Positions 1 through 8,700 of a DNA stretch of 64,000 bases are shown in pieces. The position numbers were made by a program, and so were the translations under genes. Each line of letters begins with the position of its first letter. The first letter of the stretch is position 1. The notes under the pieces are model-generated. The model was given only the letters and a program-made list of their open reading frames with translations, had not been told where the DNA came from and did no database searches. Source of the stretch: JOPF133 sp052144935 (GTDB taxonomy: Bacteria > Acidobacteriota > Terriglobia > Bryobacterales > Bryobacteraceae); contig JBKQPR010000296.1 of assembly GCA_052144935.1 (NCBI GenBank), positions 1 to 64,000 on the forward strand, written 5' to 3'.

Positions 1-142
1 CCTCGATTTTGGACCTCCCAGGTCAGAAATACTCATCACGAATCTCCTCTTCCACCCACAATGCTCGCATCTTCAAGCTTCCTCGACGTTTTGACCATGT
101 TTGCCAAGTTGGTTGCGGAATCGCTGGAATGGGCGGCTGCCC

Positions 143-170
143 TTGACAGCGTCCGTGGACTTGCTAAGGT
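143..170 (+). promoter_or_regulatory. Putative sigma70 promoter of the toxin-antitoxin pair
   Basis: A perfect -35 hexamer TTGACA (143-148) is followed after 16 bases by TAAGGT (165-170), a weak -10. Transcription would begin around 176-178, on the edge of the palindrome at 175-197. Placement fits an autoregulated antitoxin-toxin operon. Inferred from motif spacing only. Confidence 0.45.
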
Positions 171-174
171 GAAG

Positions 175-197
175 GGTGAACAGTTGAACTGTTCACC
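175..197. promoter_or_regulatory. 23-bp palindromic operator candidate
   Basis: The half site GGTGAACAGTT (175-185) and its exact reverse complement AACTGTTCACC (187-197) flank a single central G, giving an 11-bp perfect inverted repeat. It lies between the predicted -10 and the antitoxin ATG at 204, only six bases before the start codon. AbrB/MazE-type antitoxins usually repress their own promoters by binding such palindromes, so this is the likely operator. The same sequence could form a hairpin in the short 5' leader and limit translation. Confidence 0.65.
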
Positions 198-203
198 TGA
201 TCC

Positions 204-539
204 ATGGCCATCGTCACCGTTAAAAATAAATACCAGGTGGTTATCCCCCAGGCCATCCGGGAGGAGCTCGGCATCAGCGCTGGCGACCTGCTGGAGGCGA
301 AAGTGGAACGCGGCCGGATCACTTACACGCCAAAGGCCGTAGTCGACCGGATTCCCGGCGGCAAAGCGGAGCGCGAGCGCTTCTTTAAGAAGCTTCGCGA
401 GCAGGCTCCCGAATGGCTCAAGGAAACCTGGGCGGCCTCCAAGCGCCGCGGTACCGATAAGCTCACCATGCATCAGATCGACGCGGAAGTTTCCGCTGTC
501 CGCCGACGCTCTAAGAAGACCAACAACCCTGCCCGATGA
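204..539 (+). CDS. AbrB/MazE-family antitoxin (SpoVT-AbrB DNA-binding domain)
   Basis: A 111-residue protein that starts directly with a swapped-hairpin AbrB-type domain (residues about 3-46): VTVKNKYQVVIPQAIREELG followed by SAGDLLEAKVERGRITYTP. The remainder is charged and helical, as expected of an antitoxin tail that wraps its toxin. Family knowledge: such proteins bind DNA as dimers and neutralise a partner toxin. The next gene overlaps by four bases (ATGA) and encodes a PIN-domain protein, the usual partner. No clear Shine-Dalgarno sequence precedes the ATG; the palindrome at 175-197 occupies that space. It is the only start that leaves the domain intact without a long unrelated extension. 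Confidence 0.85.
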   Translation: MAIVTVKNKYQVVIPQAIREELGISAGDLLEAKVERGRITYTPKAVVDRIPGGKAERERFFKKLREQAPEWLKETWAASKRRGTDKLTMHQIDAEVSAVRRRSKKTNNPAR

Positions 540-952
540 ATCGGGTCGTATTGGACACTAACTGTCATCGTTTCAGCGTTGCTCGTGCCTACCGGTACGC
601 AAGCCGTCATCTTGTCGCTCGCTCTTCGCGGGCAATTCGCGCTTTATGTTTCCCGCCTTTGCTGGCCGAGCATGAAGAGGTGTTGCGCCGCCCGCGTCTG
701 AAGCTCCAGCCCCGGCACATTGATGCGGCGCTGGCCGCCATCCGCAAGGTTGCGCACCCCGTGGCGCCAACCCAAACCCTCTCCATCTCCGCCCACGAAT
801 CCGACAACCGATTCCTCGAATGCGCGCAAGCCGCCGGCGCGGACTACCTCGTAACTGGCAACACCAGACACTTCCCGCAAACCAATAAAGGGACGAAGGT
901 GGTCACCGGCCGCCAGTTCTTGGATACTCTCGCCGAATCCGAGAACCCTTAA
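536..952 (+). CDS. PIN-domain toxin with a compensated frameshift in its N-terminal part
   Basis: A 138-residue PIN-family protein (putative RNase toxin). Typical motifs are LDTN at residues 6-9, LLAEHEEVLRRPR, and FLECAQAAGADYLVTGN near the C-terminus, supplying the acidic metal-binding residues. Residues 10 to about 38 do not look like a PIN protein. Reading the +1 frame from base 564 gives VIVSALLVPTGTQAVILSLA and then LRGQFALYVS, exactly the missing family sequence. An extra T at about 563 and a lost base near 651-653 therefore put about 29 codons out of frame without making a stop. The first beta-strand and helix of the fold are probably scrambled, so the toxin may be inactive. Two sequencing errors are the alternative. 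Confidence 0.8.
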   Translation: MNRVVLDTNCHRFSVARAYRYASRHLVARSSRAIRALCFPPLLAEHEEVLRRPRLKLQPRHIDAALAAIRKVAHPVAPTQTLSISAHESDNRFLECAQAAGADYLVTGNTRHFPQTNKGTKVVTGRQFLDTLAESENP

Positions 953-1152
953 AGCGCCCATCGATGGCGTGCTTGGCAAATCACGAAACCGGGCGGTAGC
1001 CCGGCTCTGGCGTTGCTCCGGGTTCAGAGGGGCGGATAGCGGAAGCCTGCGCACGCCGATGTTTGTCCTCTTCGGACGGTTCCTGCTCGACTATCCCGAA
1101 ACCAATTGCTGATGCCCTTGGGTCTGGCTGCACAACATCACACGGCCGGGCC
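953..1152. other. Intergenic region between convergent genes
   Basis: About 200 bases between the PIN gene and the 3' end of the sedolisin gene. Short GC-rich inverted stretches are present (for example around 990-1020) but no gene, convincing terminator or recognisable fossil was found. Confidence 0.4.
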
Positions 1153-3339
1153 CTACTGGCCGGTGATCCAGTTGTTCACCAAATTCGCGGCGTTGATGCT
1201 CCCGATGCCGGTCGAGAAGTTCCAGCCGGCCGGCGTTCCGAACGCGGGCGAGTAGGAATCGGTGGATGTGGAGAGCGCTCCGTTGCCCACCTGCTGTCCG
1301 CCGCCTCCCCTTCGCCCGCCAAAGCCGGGGCCGCTGGAGGCTGCGGCGTAGCCGTAACAGTTTACCGCGCCGCCGCAGTTCACCGCAATGTCGCCCTGGG
1401 TGACGTTGTAGAAGATGCAGCCCGGGTCGGTGGCGTTTCCGTTGGTGGAATTGCAGGAACTCAGATACCCCCCGCTATATTGCGTGGCCGCCAGTTGGTA
1501 GTAGACATAGTTGGGGTTGCCTTGCGGGCCGCCGGCATTCTGATTGACCAGCGCCTGGATGCCGGCCATGATAGGCGATGCGTAAGACGTTCCGCCGCCG
1601 CCCGCCCAGTTACTGGGATCGCCGGAGCAGGAAGCGCCGCCGTTGCGCACATCGGAGAAGCACATGACGTAATAGTGGCCCCAAACGCCGTTGCTGGCGA
1701 AAAGCGATACGTCCGGCAGGTCGCGCACGCCATCGGCCGGGAGGCCCGTTACGCCGGCTTGCCAGGAGGGTTTGGCGTATCCCTGGCAGGTGCCGCTGAC
1801 CACCAGCGAGGTGGTGGCTCGGCCGGTAGCGCATCCGCTGGGACCGCCGCTGCCCGCGGCCACTTCCAGCAGTTGGTCTTCCTTGGCCGCGCTCGAGCCG
1901 CAGAAGCCGTTCGTGCCATACACCGAGGCGAAGCCGAGGTAACCCGCCAGCAGGCCGCCAGCGCAGGATGCGTTCCACGGGACCTCGGGAATGTAGGAGA
2001 GGGCCGAGCCATAGGTGGCGCTGTTGGTGGAACTCCAGTAGGTTGCCACCGTCCCGGCGTACGCATCGCCGAAATCCGTGCCACCCACCGCCACGTTGTA
2101 CGGCGTGGAGGCATATGCGCTCACCCCGATCCCGTGGGTGGCCTCGCTGGCCCCGGCATCGCAGGAGGCCGCGCCCTCATCGCCCGCCGCCACAAATACC
2201 GAGATCCCCTCCGCCACGGCCTGCTGATAAATAGCATTGAAGCTCGCGTTGGAGGCTTCGCCGTTATCCACTTCGCAATCGCCGTAGCTGATGCTTACCA
2301 CCGCGGGCGGAGTGGCGCTGTTCACCAGGTTATCGAGCGCGATCAGCCCGCCGAAGGTGGTGCGGGTGTCGGCGCAGGAGGCCACCACGATGCTGGCGCC
2401 CGGCGCCGCCGCGCTGGCCCACTCGGCGTCCAAAGTGGTCTCGGCATCGTTGCCACCAACCACGCCCGGGTCCGCGCAGTTCGAGTTTCCGGAAGGCGGC
2501 GCGGGGTGCAGCGTGGTGAGCGAGCCGGAAGTGTAGGCCGAAAGTCCCAGGGTAGTGCGGAAAGTGTCGTAATCGGAGGTGCGGTAGAGGTCGGAATCTT
2601 CGATCACCGCAATGGTCTGGCCTTGGCCGGTCACGCCCGCCGCGAATAGCGGGTTCAGGTTATAGATGGTGGCCAAGTCGGACGGGGTCACCGCCTGCAT
2701 CGTGTAGCCTTGCGAGGTGAAGGTGAAATTGGCGTGCGGCTTGGTCATGGAATGGGGCGTGAAATCGTGCAGCGAAACCACCCCCCTCACCGCCGGGGCC
2801 AAGGCCGCGGGAATCTGCGGGTCGCTCATATTGGCGACGTGCGCCTGCCCGTTTACGCTCAGGTTATGAATCTCCGTGTGGAAGGCTGTGCGCACCTGGC
2901 CCGCGGTGCCCGAGAAGTCGATCTCCATGCCGCTGGGGTACACCGCGTTCACCGTGAAGCCGTGGGATTTGAGCCAGCCGGTCACCGTATCCACGTCGCT
3001 CTGCGCTGGGCCATACAACTGGCCGTATTGGGCCGGCGTCAGCCACTTATGGAAGTTTGCCGATTTGGGGTTGTGCAGGTCGTCCACCATTTGTTTGGCG
3101 GCCTGCTCCTGTTCTTCCGGGCGCTGCAGTTGGAGCAGCATGTGCTCCATGGGGAAATCGTCGGCCACGCGGCCGCGGTCGTTCTGCGCATTGGCCTGCG
3201 ACCGGGTGTTGCCCGCCAGCGTCTGTAGCCGGGTTCCGTCCATTCGCCCGGTGATCAGAATCCTGGAGTGCAAACCGGTGGCGACCTGGGCGGTGAGGGC
3301 CAGCGGAAGGAGCAAAGCGGTGAGTGGAAGTCTGTACAT
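1153..3339 (-). CDS. Secreted sedolisin (S53) peptidase with pro-kumamolisin activation domain
   Basis: A 728-residue exported acid serine-carboxyl peptidase. A signal peptide (MYRLPLTALLLPLALTAQ) is followed by a pro-kumamolisin activation domain (about 30-195, including TVTGWLKSHGFTV and TAFHTEIHNL). The catalytic domain holds the expected residues: Glu300 and Asp304 in NDAETTLDAEW, Asp387 in FVAAGDEGA and the nucleophile Ser585 in GGGTSYASP. The family self-activates at low pH and degrades proteins outside the cytoplasm. The start at 3339 was chosen over an in-frame upstream codon because it begins the signal peptide. A Gly/Arg-rich insert (GFGGRRGGGGQQ) lies near the C-terminus. The gene stands alone, divergent from the reductase downstream of 3845. 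Confidence 0.9.
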   Translation of the reverse strand: MYRLPLTALLLPLALTAQVATGLHSRILITGRMDGTRLQTLAGNTRSQANAQNDRGRVADDFPMEHMLLQLQRPEEQEQAAKQMVDDLHNPKSANFHKWLTPAQYGQLYGPAQSDVDTVTGWLKSHGFTVNAVYPSGMEIDFSGTAGQVRTAFHTEIHNLSVNGQAHVANMSDPQIPAALAPAVRGVVSLHDFTPHSMTKPHANFTFTSQGYTMQAVTPSDLATIYNLNPLFAAGVTGQGQTIAVIEDSDLYRTSDYDTFRTTLGLSAYTSGSLTTLHPAPPSGNSNCADPGVVGGNDAETTLDAEWASAAAPGASIVVASCADTRTTFGGLIALDNLVNSATPPAVVSISYGDCEVDNGEASNASFNAIYQQAVAEGISVFVAAGDEGAASCDAGASEATHGIGVSAYASTPYNVAVGGTDFGDAYAGTVATYWSSTNSATYGSALSYIPEVPWNASCAGGLLAGYLGFASVYGTNGFCGSSAAKEDQLLEVAAGSGGPSGCATGRATTSLVVSGTCQGYAKPSWQAGVTGLPADGVRDLPDVSLFASNGVWGHYYVMCFSDVRNGGASCSGDPSNWAGGGGTSYASPIMAGIQALVNQNAGGPQGNPNYVYYQLAATQYSGGYLSSCNSTNGNATDPGCIFYNVTQGDIAVNCGGAVNCYGYAAASSGPGFGGRRGGGGQQVGNGALSTSTDSYSPAFGTPAGWNFSTGIGSINAANLVNNWITGQ

Positions 3340-3844
3340 ATAGTTTCTTGGGCCGACGATCAGTGTGGATGCGGCGCCCCGCGCCACCGGCTGCCTTCGA
3401 GATTGGGATCGCGGGGGTCATGTTTATCTAGACTCATGCACTTCGCGAACCGTTCCACGCAATTGCCAAGTGGCGTGGTTTCAACGCGCGGCGAGCTTGC
3501 GGAGGGCGATAGCTGCGGCAGATTGCCCCATCGTAGGGCAAGGGAGGGCGAAAATGCCGCTTGGGGGGTTGCCCGCCGGGCGCCGGGCGGAAGCGCCAGG
3601 GGCAAATCGGCAACTCCCCGCGGGTCGCCGTCCGCCCAAAAGGTTTCGGCGACAGGCGCGGCCGGCTTGCCCGGCACGGGTTATAGAGCCAAGCCCAGAG
3701 GGCGCCGGACCCAGAGGGTGCCCCGGAGCGGTCCGCGGGTGGGGACTTTCCCGAATCCGGTAAGGCCACTCGGCTCGCCCGGCTGGCCCTCCAATCTCCC
3801 CGCAGGCCCCGGTGATGGTAGAGTTTACTTAAGAGGGAAATCCG
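3340..3844. other. Divergent intergenic region with two CCCAGAGGGYGCC repeats
   Basis: This 505-base gap separates the divergent sedolisin and aldo/keto reductase genes and must hold both promoters. It is very GC-rich. At 3694-3706 and 3710-3722 it carries two tandem copies of CCCAGAGGGYGCC, a motif repeated in other gaps of this window (12894-12910, 41502-41553). No conserved coding segment was recognised in either strand. Confidence 0.5.
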
Positions 3845-4747
3845 ATGGCTCATTCCACGCGACGCGACTTTCTCAAAATCACCATGGGCGCCGCCGCGCT
3901 CTCCGGATTGGCCGGCCGCGGCGCGTTCGCCCAAACCGCCAAACGGTCCGCCACCGACTGGGTAACTCTAGGCAAATCCAACGTCAAGGTGACCCGCCTC
4001 GCATTCGGCACCGGCACCTTCGGAGGCCGCGTGCAACGCCAACTCGGCCAGGACGAGTTTACCCGGCTGGTACGGTATGCCTACGACCGTGGCATCCGTT
4101 TTTTTGAGACCGCCGAAAGCTATCACGGCATGCCGGAGATGCTGTCCATCGCTCTCAAAGGGCTGCCCCGCGACAGTTATCGGTTGATGACCAAGTACAG
4201 CACGCCAGCCGAAGGCGATCCCTCGCCGAAGATCGATGAGTTCCGGCGCCAACTGAACACCGAGTACATCGATATTCTGCTGCTGCACTGCCTTCGCCCT
4301 CCCACCTGGACCAGCGACTATGCCAGCCTGCAGGACGGCCTTTCGGCCGCTAAGGATAAGAAGGCGATCCTGGCTCACGGCGCCTCCGTGCACGGTTTGC
4401 CCGCCCTCCGCACCTTCCCCGGAAACAAATGGCTGGATATTGCCATGATCCGCATGAACCATAACGGCACCCGCATGGACACTCCCTCGGAGCGGGAACC
4501 GCCGAGCGAGACCATCGGCAACGTCGGTGAGGTGGTGGAACATACGAAGAAGGTTCACGCGCAGGGGATGGGTGTCATCAGCATGAAGCTGTGTGGTGAG
4601 GGCCGCTTCACGCGCGCCGAAGACCGCGACGCGGCCATGAAGTTCGCCATGAATCTGGGGGCCGTGGATGCCGTGACCATCGGTTTCAAAAACACCCAGG
4701 AGGTCGACGAAGCCATCGACCGCATGAGCCGCGTGATGAATGCCTGA
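3845..4747 (+). CDS. Tat-exported aldo/keto reductase family protein
   Basis: A 300-residue aldo/keto reductase-like protein with a twin-arginine signal (TRRDFLKITMG, then an Ala-rich stretch to AFAQ, residues 6-30). This suggests it folds with NADP(H) in the cytoplasm before export. The (beta/alpha)8 barrel motifs follow: GIRFFETAESYHG, LMTKYS and LLLHCLRP. Of the usual Asp-Tyr-Lys-His tetrad, Tyr, Lys and His are present but the Asp position is Glu (FFETAE). Substrate cannot be read from sequence. A GAGGG ribosome binding site precedes the ATG. The next gene begins 42 bases downstream without an obvious binding site of its own and may be co-transcribed. Confidence 0.85.
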   Translation: MAHSTRRDFLKITMGAAALSGLAGRGAFAQTAKRSATDWVTLGKSNVKVTRLAFGTGTFGGRVQRQLGQDEFTRLVRYAYDRGIRFFETAESYHGMPEMLSIALKGLPRDSYRLMTKYSTPAEGDPSPKIDEFRRQLNTEYIDILLLHCLRPPTWTSDYASLQDGLSAAKDKKAILAHGASVHGLPALRTFPGNKWLDIAMIRMNHNGTRMDTPSEREPPSETIGNVGEVVEHTKKVHAQGMGVISMKLCGEGRFTRAEDRDAAMKFAMNLGAVDAVTIGFKNTQEVDEAIDRMSRVMNA

Positions 4748-4789
4748 GGGACGCGCGCCCCCTCCACACGCTAACCCCCTCCACACCCT

Positions 4790-5545
4790 ATGAACTGGAA
4801 GCTCGCCCTCGGGAATGTATTCCGCCTTTTCCTGCGCCTCACGGCCGCCCTGGTGGTGCAGGGATTACTGCGGCAGGCGGGCTTCTACGAGTTCACCGCG
4901 CGCGACAGCGCCGGGCTGAGCCTGATGATCGGGCCGGTGGGCGAGATTTACGCCGTGCTGCTGGCCTTCACCATTTTCGTCATCTGGGGTCAGTTTACCG
5001 AGGTGGAGAACCTGGTAATCCGGGAGTGCAATTCGCTCGACGATTTGCTGCGCTTCGCCGCCTATCTGAGTGCCGATGCGAGCGCCGCCATCCGCCGCTC
5101 CATCGCCGATTATGCGCGCAGAGTGCTGAAATACGAGTGGCCGGCTCTGGGTGAGGGCCGCACGGACAAGCAGGCCGATGAGTTATTCGTCGAGATCCTC
5201 AGCAGCGTGGTGGACGCCAATCCATCGACCGAGGCGCAGAAGCTGATTCACGTCCGGTTGCTCGAGATGGCCCAACGGACCGGCACATATCGCGATGAGC
5301 GCGTGGCCAAGAGTCTCACGCGCATGCCACCCACGCTCTCCGGCCTCGTGCGGAGCATCGCCGCCGTGCTGTTGCTGCTGATCTTCGTGTATCCCTTCCT
5401 GTACGAGATTACCGGGGCGGTCTGCTTCGTGCTGGTTTCGGTCGTGGTATTCCTGGCGAATCTGGTGATGACGGACACGGACAATCCAATCCAAGGCATT
5501 TGGAATGTCAGCCCGAAGCCTTTTGCCGGATTAGCGAGCCAGTGA
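4790..5545 (+). CDS. DUF4239 (bestrophin-like) membrane protein
   Basis: A 251-residue protein resembling the DUF4239 family. Two hydrophobic segments lie near the N-terminus (about 8-25 and 42-66, including IYAVLLAFTIFVIWGQF) and two near the C-terminus (about 188-230). A charged helical cytoplasmic domain of about 110 residues lies between them. The conserved start of the soluble part, EVENLVIRECNSLDDLLR, is present. DUF4239 proteins are structurally related to bestrophin channels, but no transport function is established for this gene. The gene ends 28 bases before a 102-bp palindromic repeat that could serve as a transcript end. Confidence 0.75.
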   Translation: MNWKLALGNVFRLFLRLTAALVVQGLLRQAGFYEFTARDSAGLSLMIGPVGEIYAVLLAFTIFVIWGQFTEVENLVIRECNSLDDLLRFAAYLSADASAAIRRSIADYARRVLKYEWPALGEGRTDKQADELFVEILSSVVDANPSTEAQKLIHVRLLEMAQRTGTYRDERVAKSLTRMPPTLSGLVRSIAAVLLLLIFVYPFLYEITGAVCFVLVSVVVFLANLVMTDTDNPIQGIWNVSPKPFAGLASQ

Positions 5546-5572
5546 GACCTCTTCTTCATGTGGGGGCCCCGC

Positions 5573-5674
5573 TTTTCACCGCGGAGACGCGGAGAACACG
5601 GAGGAAGCGCGGAGAAAAACTGAGGTGAGTTTCTCTGCGTAGTCTCTGTGTTCTCCGCGTCTCCGCGGTGAAAA
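5573..5674. repeat. Palindromic dispersed repeat, family A, copy 1
   Basis: The arms TTTTCACCGCGGAGACGCGG(AGAACAC) at 5573-5599 and 5648-5674 are exact 27-base reverse complements, separated by 48 bases. A related copy sits at 50375-50488. Both share the outer arms and the internal block TTTCTCTGCGTAGTCTCTG. Each copy sits just after the end of a gene, so it could form a transcript-end hairpin. It may also be a non-autonomous mobile repeat. Confidence 0.85.
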
Positions 5675-5746
5675 CCCCGGCGCCCCCGGTTGCCTCCCGC
5701 CCGCAACGGTATTAACATCTCTATATCCCATCCGGAGGTTCCGAAG

Positions 5747-8700
5747 ATGTTTCGCAAAGCCGTGCTGGTCGTCTGCGCTCTGCTCGTCCCTGTGGTCTCC
5801 CAGGCCCAGGTCAAACTTCTGCGCCATCCCACTTATTCCAAGGGCAAGGTGGCTTTCAGCTATTTGGGCGACATCTGGATCGCCAATGAAGACGGCACGG
5901 GCATCCTGCGCCTCACCGACAACGAGGCCCGCGACCAATACCCGCGATTCTCTCCCGACGGCAACTGGATCGCCTTCTCCTCCAACCGCGAAGGCAACGA
6001 CGACGTCTACGTGATCCCCTCGACCGGCGGAAAACCGCGCCAGATTACTTTCCATAGCGCCCCCGACACTGTCTCCGGCTGGACTCCCGATGGCAAGAAG
6101 GTGATCTTCGCCTCCACGCGCGCCAAGGGCGCCTTCCCCACCGTCGCCACGCTCTTCGAGGTCCCCGCGGAGGGCGGCATTGAGCAGCCCCTGCCGGTGG
6201 ATTGGGGCGCCTGGGGCAGCTATTCGCCGGATGGCAAGAAGCTCGCCTTCCAGCGCCACCCTTCGGTATGGTCGCGCAAGCACTATCGCGGCGCCTACGC
6301 CGCCGACCTCTGGGTGATGGATGTGGCCGCCAAGACCTATAGCAACACCCGGCTCGGCGATCCCGCCTATCGCGGCAACTCCCTGTGGCCCATGTATGGC
6401 GCCGACGGCTACATCTACTTCGTGGCCGACATCACCGCCAACGAGAAGACCATCAAGAATAACAGCCCCGAGGCGATGAAGAGCGTCAACAACATCTGGA
6501 AGGTCTCCGAGAAGGGCGGCATGCCCATCCAGGTGACCAAACACGGGGATGGCAACCTGTTCTTCCCCAGCATCTCGGCCGACCGCAAAACCATCGTCTA
6601 CGAGGATAACTTCGGCCTCTGGAAGCTCGACACGGCCAGCGGCAAGTACGGTGAAATCCGCATCGACATCAAGTCCGATTCCAAGACCAACGACACCGAG
6701 CTGGTGACCGTGAGCAACAACCAGGTCGAGGGCTTCCACCTTTCGCCCTCCAACCAGCGCGCGGCCATCGTGGTGCACGGCGAGGTCTTCACCGTCGCCA
6801 CCGGCCGCGGCGAGCCGCAGCGCGTCACCGAAACCGCCTGGCGCGAGCAGGACGTGCGCTGGGCCCCCAACGGCAAGTGGCTGGCCTTCATTTCCGACCG
6901 GACCGGGCGGCAGGAAGTGTGGATCTCCGACGAGTTGGGCAAGACCCCCAAAAAACTCAGCGACGCCGATTGCGACAAAATTGCCATCTTGTGGGCGCCC
7001 GATTCCAAATCGCTTCTGTGGAATGGCAGCGACCACAAGCTGCGGCACGTGGACATCGATTCCGCGAAGACCGACGTGCTGGTGGAGAATCCCGGCGGTA
7101 ACATCGGCACGCCGCAGTTTTCTCCGGATGGCAAGTGGATCTCATACTCCAAGCAGGACAACCTGCAGCGGAACCACGTATTCATCAAGAACCTCGCTGC
7201 GGGCGACGAGCACATGATCGTCTCCGACCAGTTCCAGGTGTCCACCGGCGCCAAGTGGACTCCCGATGGCAAGAAGCTGCTGCTGATCGGCGGCGTGAGT
7301 GTCCCCGCCATGGCGTCGACGGGTTTCCGCGGCACGCCCAGCCAGCTCTACAGCGTCTCTCTCACCCACCTCGACAAAGCGCCCGACGATCGCGAGGTCA
7401 ATACCGAGGAGCAGGCCCTGGCGGCTCTCAACGAGGGCACCGGCACCGGCGGTGGTGGCGGCGGACGTGGAGGGCGTGGAGCGGGTGGCGGTGGCGCGCC
7501 CCAGAACGTCACCGTGGCGATCGAATGGGACGGCATGGAACGCCGCATCAAGAAGCTCACCAGCATGACCGCCTCGGTGGGCAACGTGTCTCCGGCGCCG
7601 GATAGCCGTACTTACGCCTTCACGGCGGCGGGCGGCGGCGCGGCGGGCGCTCCTCCCGAGGCCGAGGGCGCGGGCGGCGGCGGCCCGGCCATCTACACCA
7701 TCGCCGAGGATGGCACCCAAATGCAGCGCTTGAACACCACCGTCACTCCCGAGGGCGGCGCGGGACGCGGGCGCGGCGGGCGTGGCGGCGGTGGAGGCTT
7801 CGGCGGCGGCAACGAGCCGCAGTGGACCCGCGATAGCCGCAGCATCTACTTCGCGGCCGGCGGCGGCATTTACTCCGTGGCGGTTCCCGCGGCCGGCACT
7901 GGCGGCGCGTCTGACACCCCGGCTGCGGCCGCCGGCGGCGGGAGAGGGCGCGGTGGAAGAGGTGGCGCGGGCGCGGCAGCCGCGGCGGCCACCACCACGG
8001 CTACCGGCGCCGCACCCCACCAGGTGACCTTCACGGTCCGCATGGTGGTGGACCGCGTGGCCGAGCGCCAACAGGTGTTCGAAGAGGCCTGGCGCGTGAT
8101 GAAGAACCGCTTCTACGACGCCAACATGCACGGCGCCAACTGGGCCGCCGCCAAGGACACCTACGAATCCCTGCTGCCCTACATCGCCGATACCGAAGAG
8201 CTGCACAACGTCATCATGGAGATGATCGGCGAGATGAACGCCTCGCACACCGGAATTTCAGGCGGCGGTATGTTACCCAACGAAGCGCCGGCGCTGGAGC
8301 GCATCCAGACCCGCCACCCCGGCTTCGAAATGGAACCCGACGCCTCGGGCTACTACAAGGTGTCTTCCGTCACCCACAAGGGACCGGCCGATTTCGATTA
8401 CGTCAAGCTGGCCCCTGGCAACTTCATCCTGGCGGTGAACGAGAAGCCGCTCAAGACCACCGACAACTACTGGGAGCTGTTCAACGTGCTGCCCGGCCGC
8501 AAGCTGGACTTCCTGGTGAATTCCAAACCTTCTCCGGACGGCGCCTGGACGGTGAGCGTGGAGCCGCTTTCCACTGCCGCGCTCTCCAACCTGGAGTACG
8601 ACAACTGGGTGGAGAATCGTAAGAAGATGGTCGAGAAGCTGACCAACGGCGAAATCGGTTACCTGCACATCAAGGCCATGGACGCCCCCTCGCTGCTGAA

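Noticed and set aside
61..342. 93-codon frame overlapping the antitoxin start
   Set aside because: No domain, no binding site; overlaps the strongly supported antitoxin in another frame.
1063..2649. Long plus-strand open frame opposite the sedolisin gene
   Set aside because: Low-complexity Gly/Ala/Arg/Val translation with no domain; mirror of a GC-rich real gene on the minus strand that has a signal peptide and catalytic residues.
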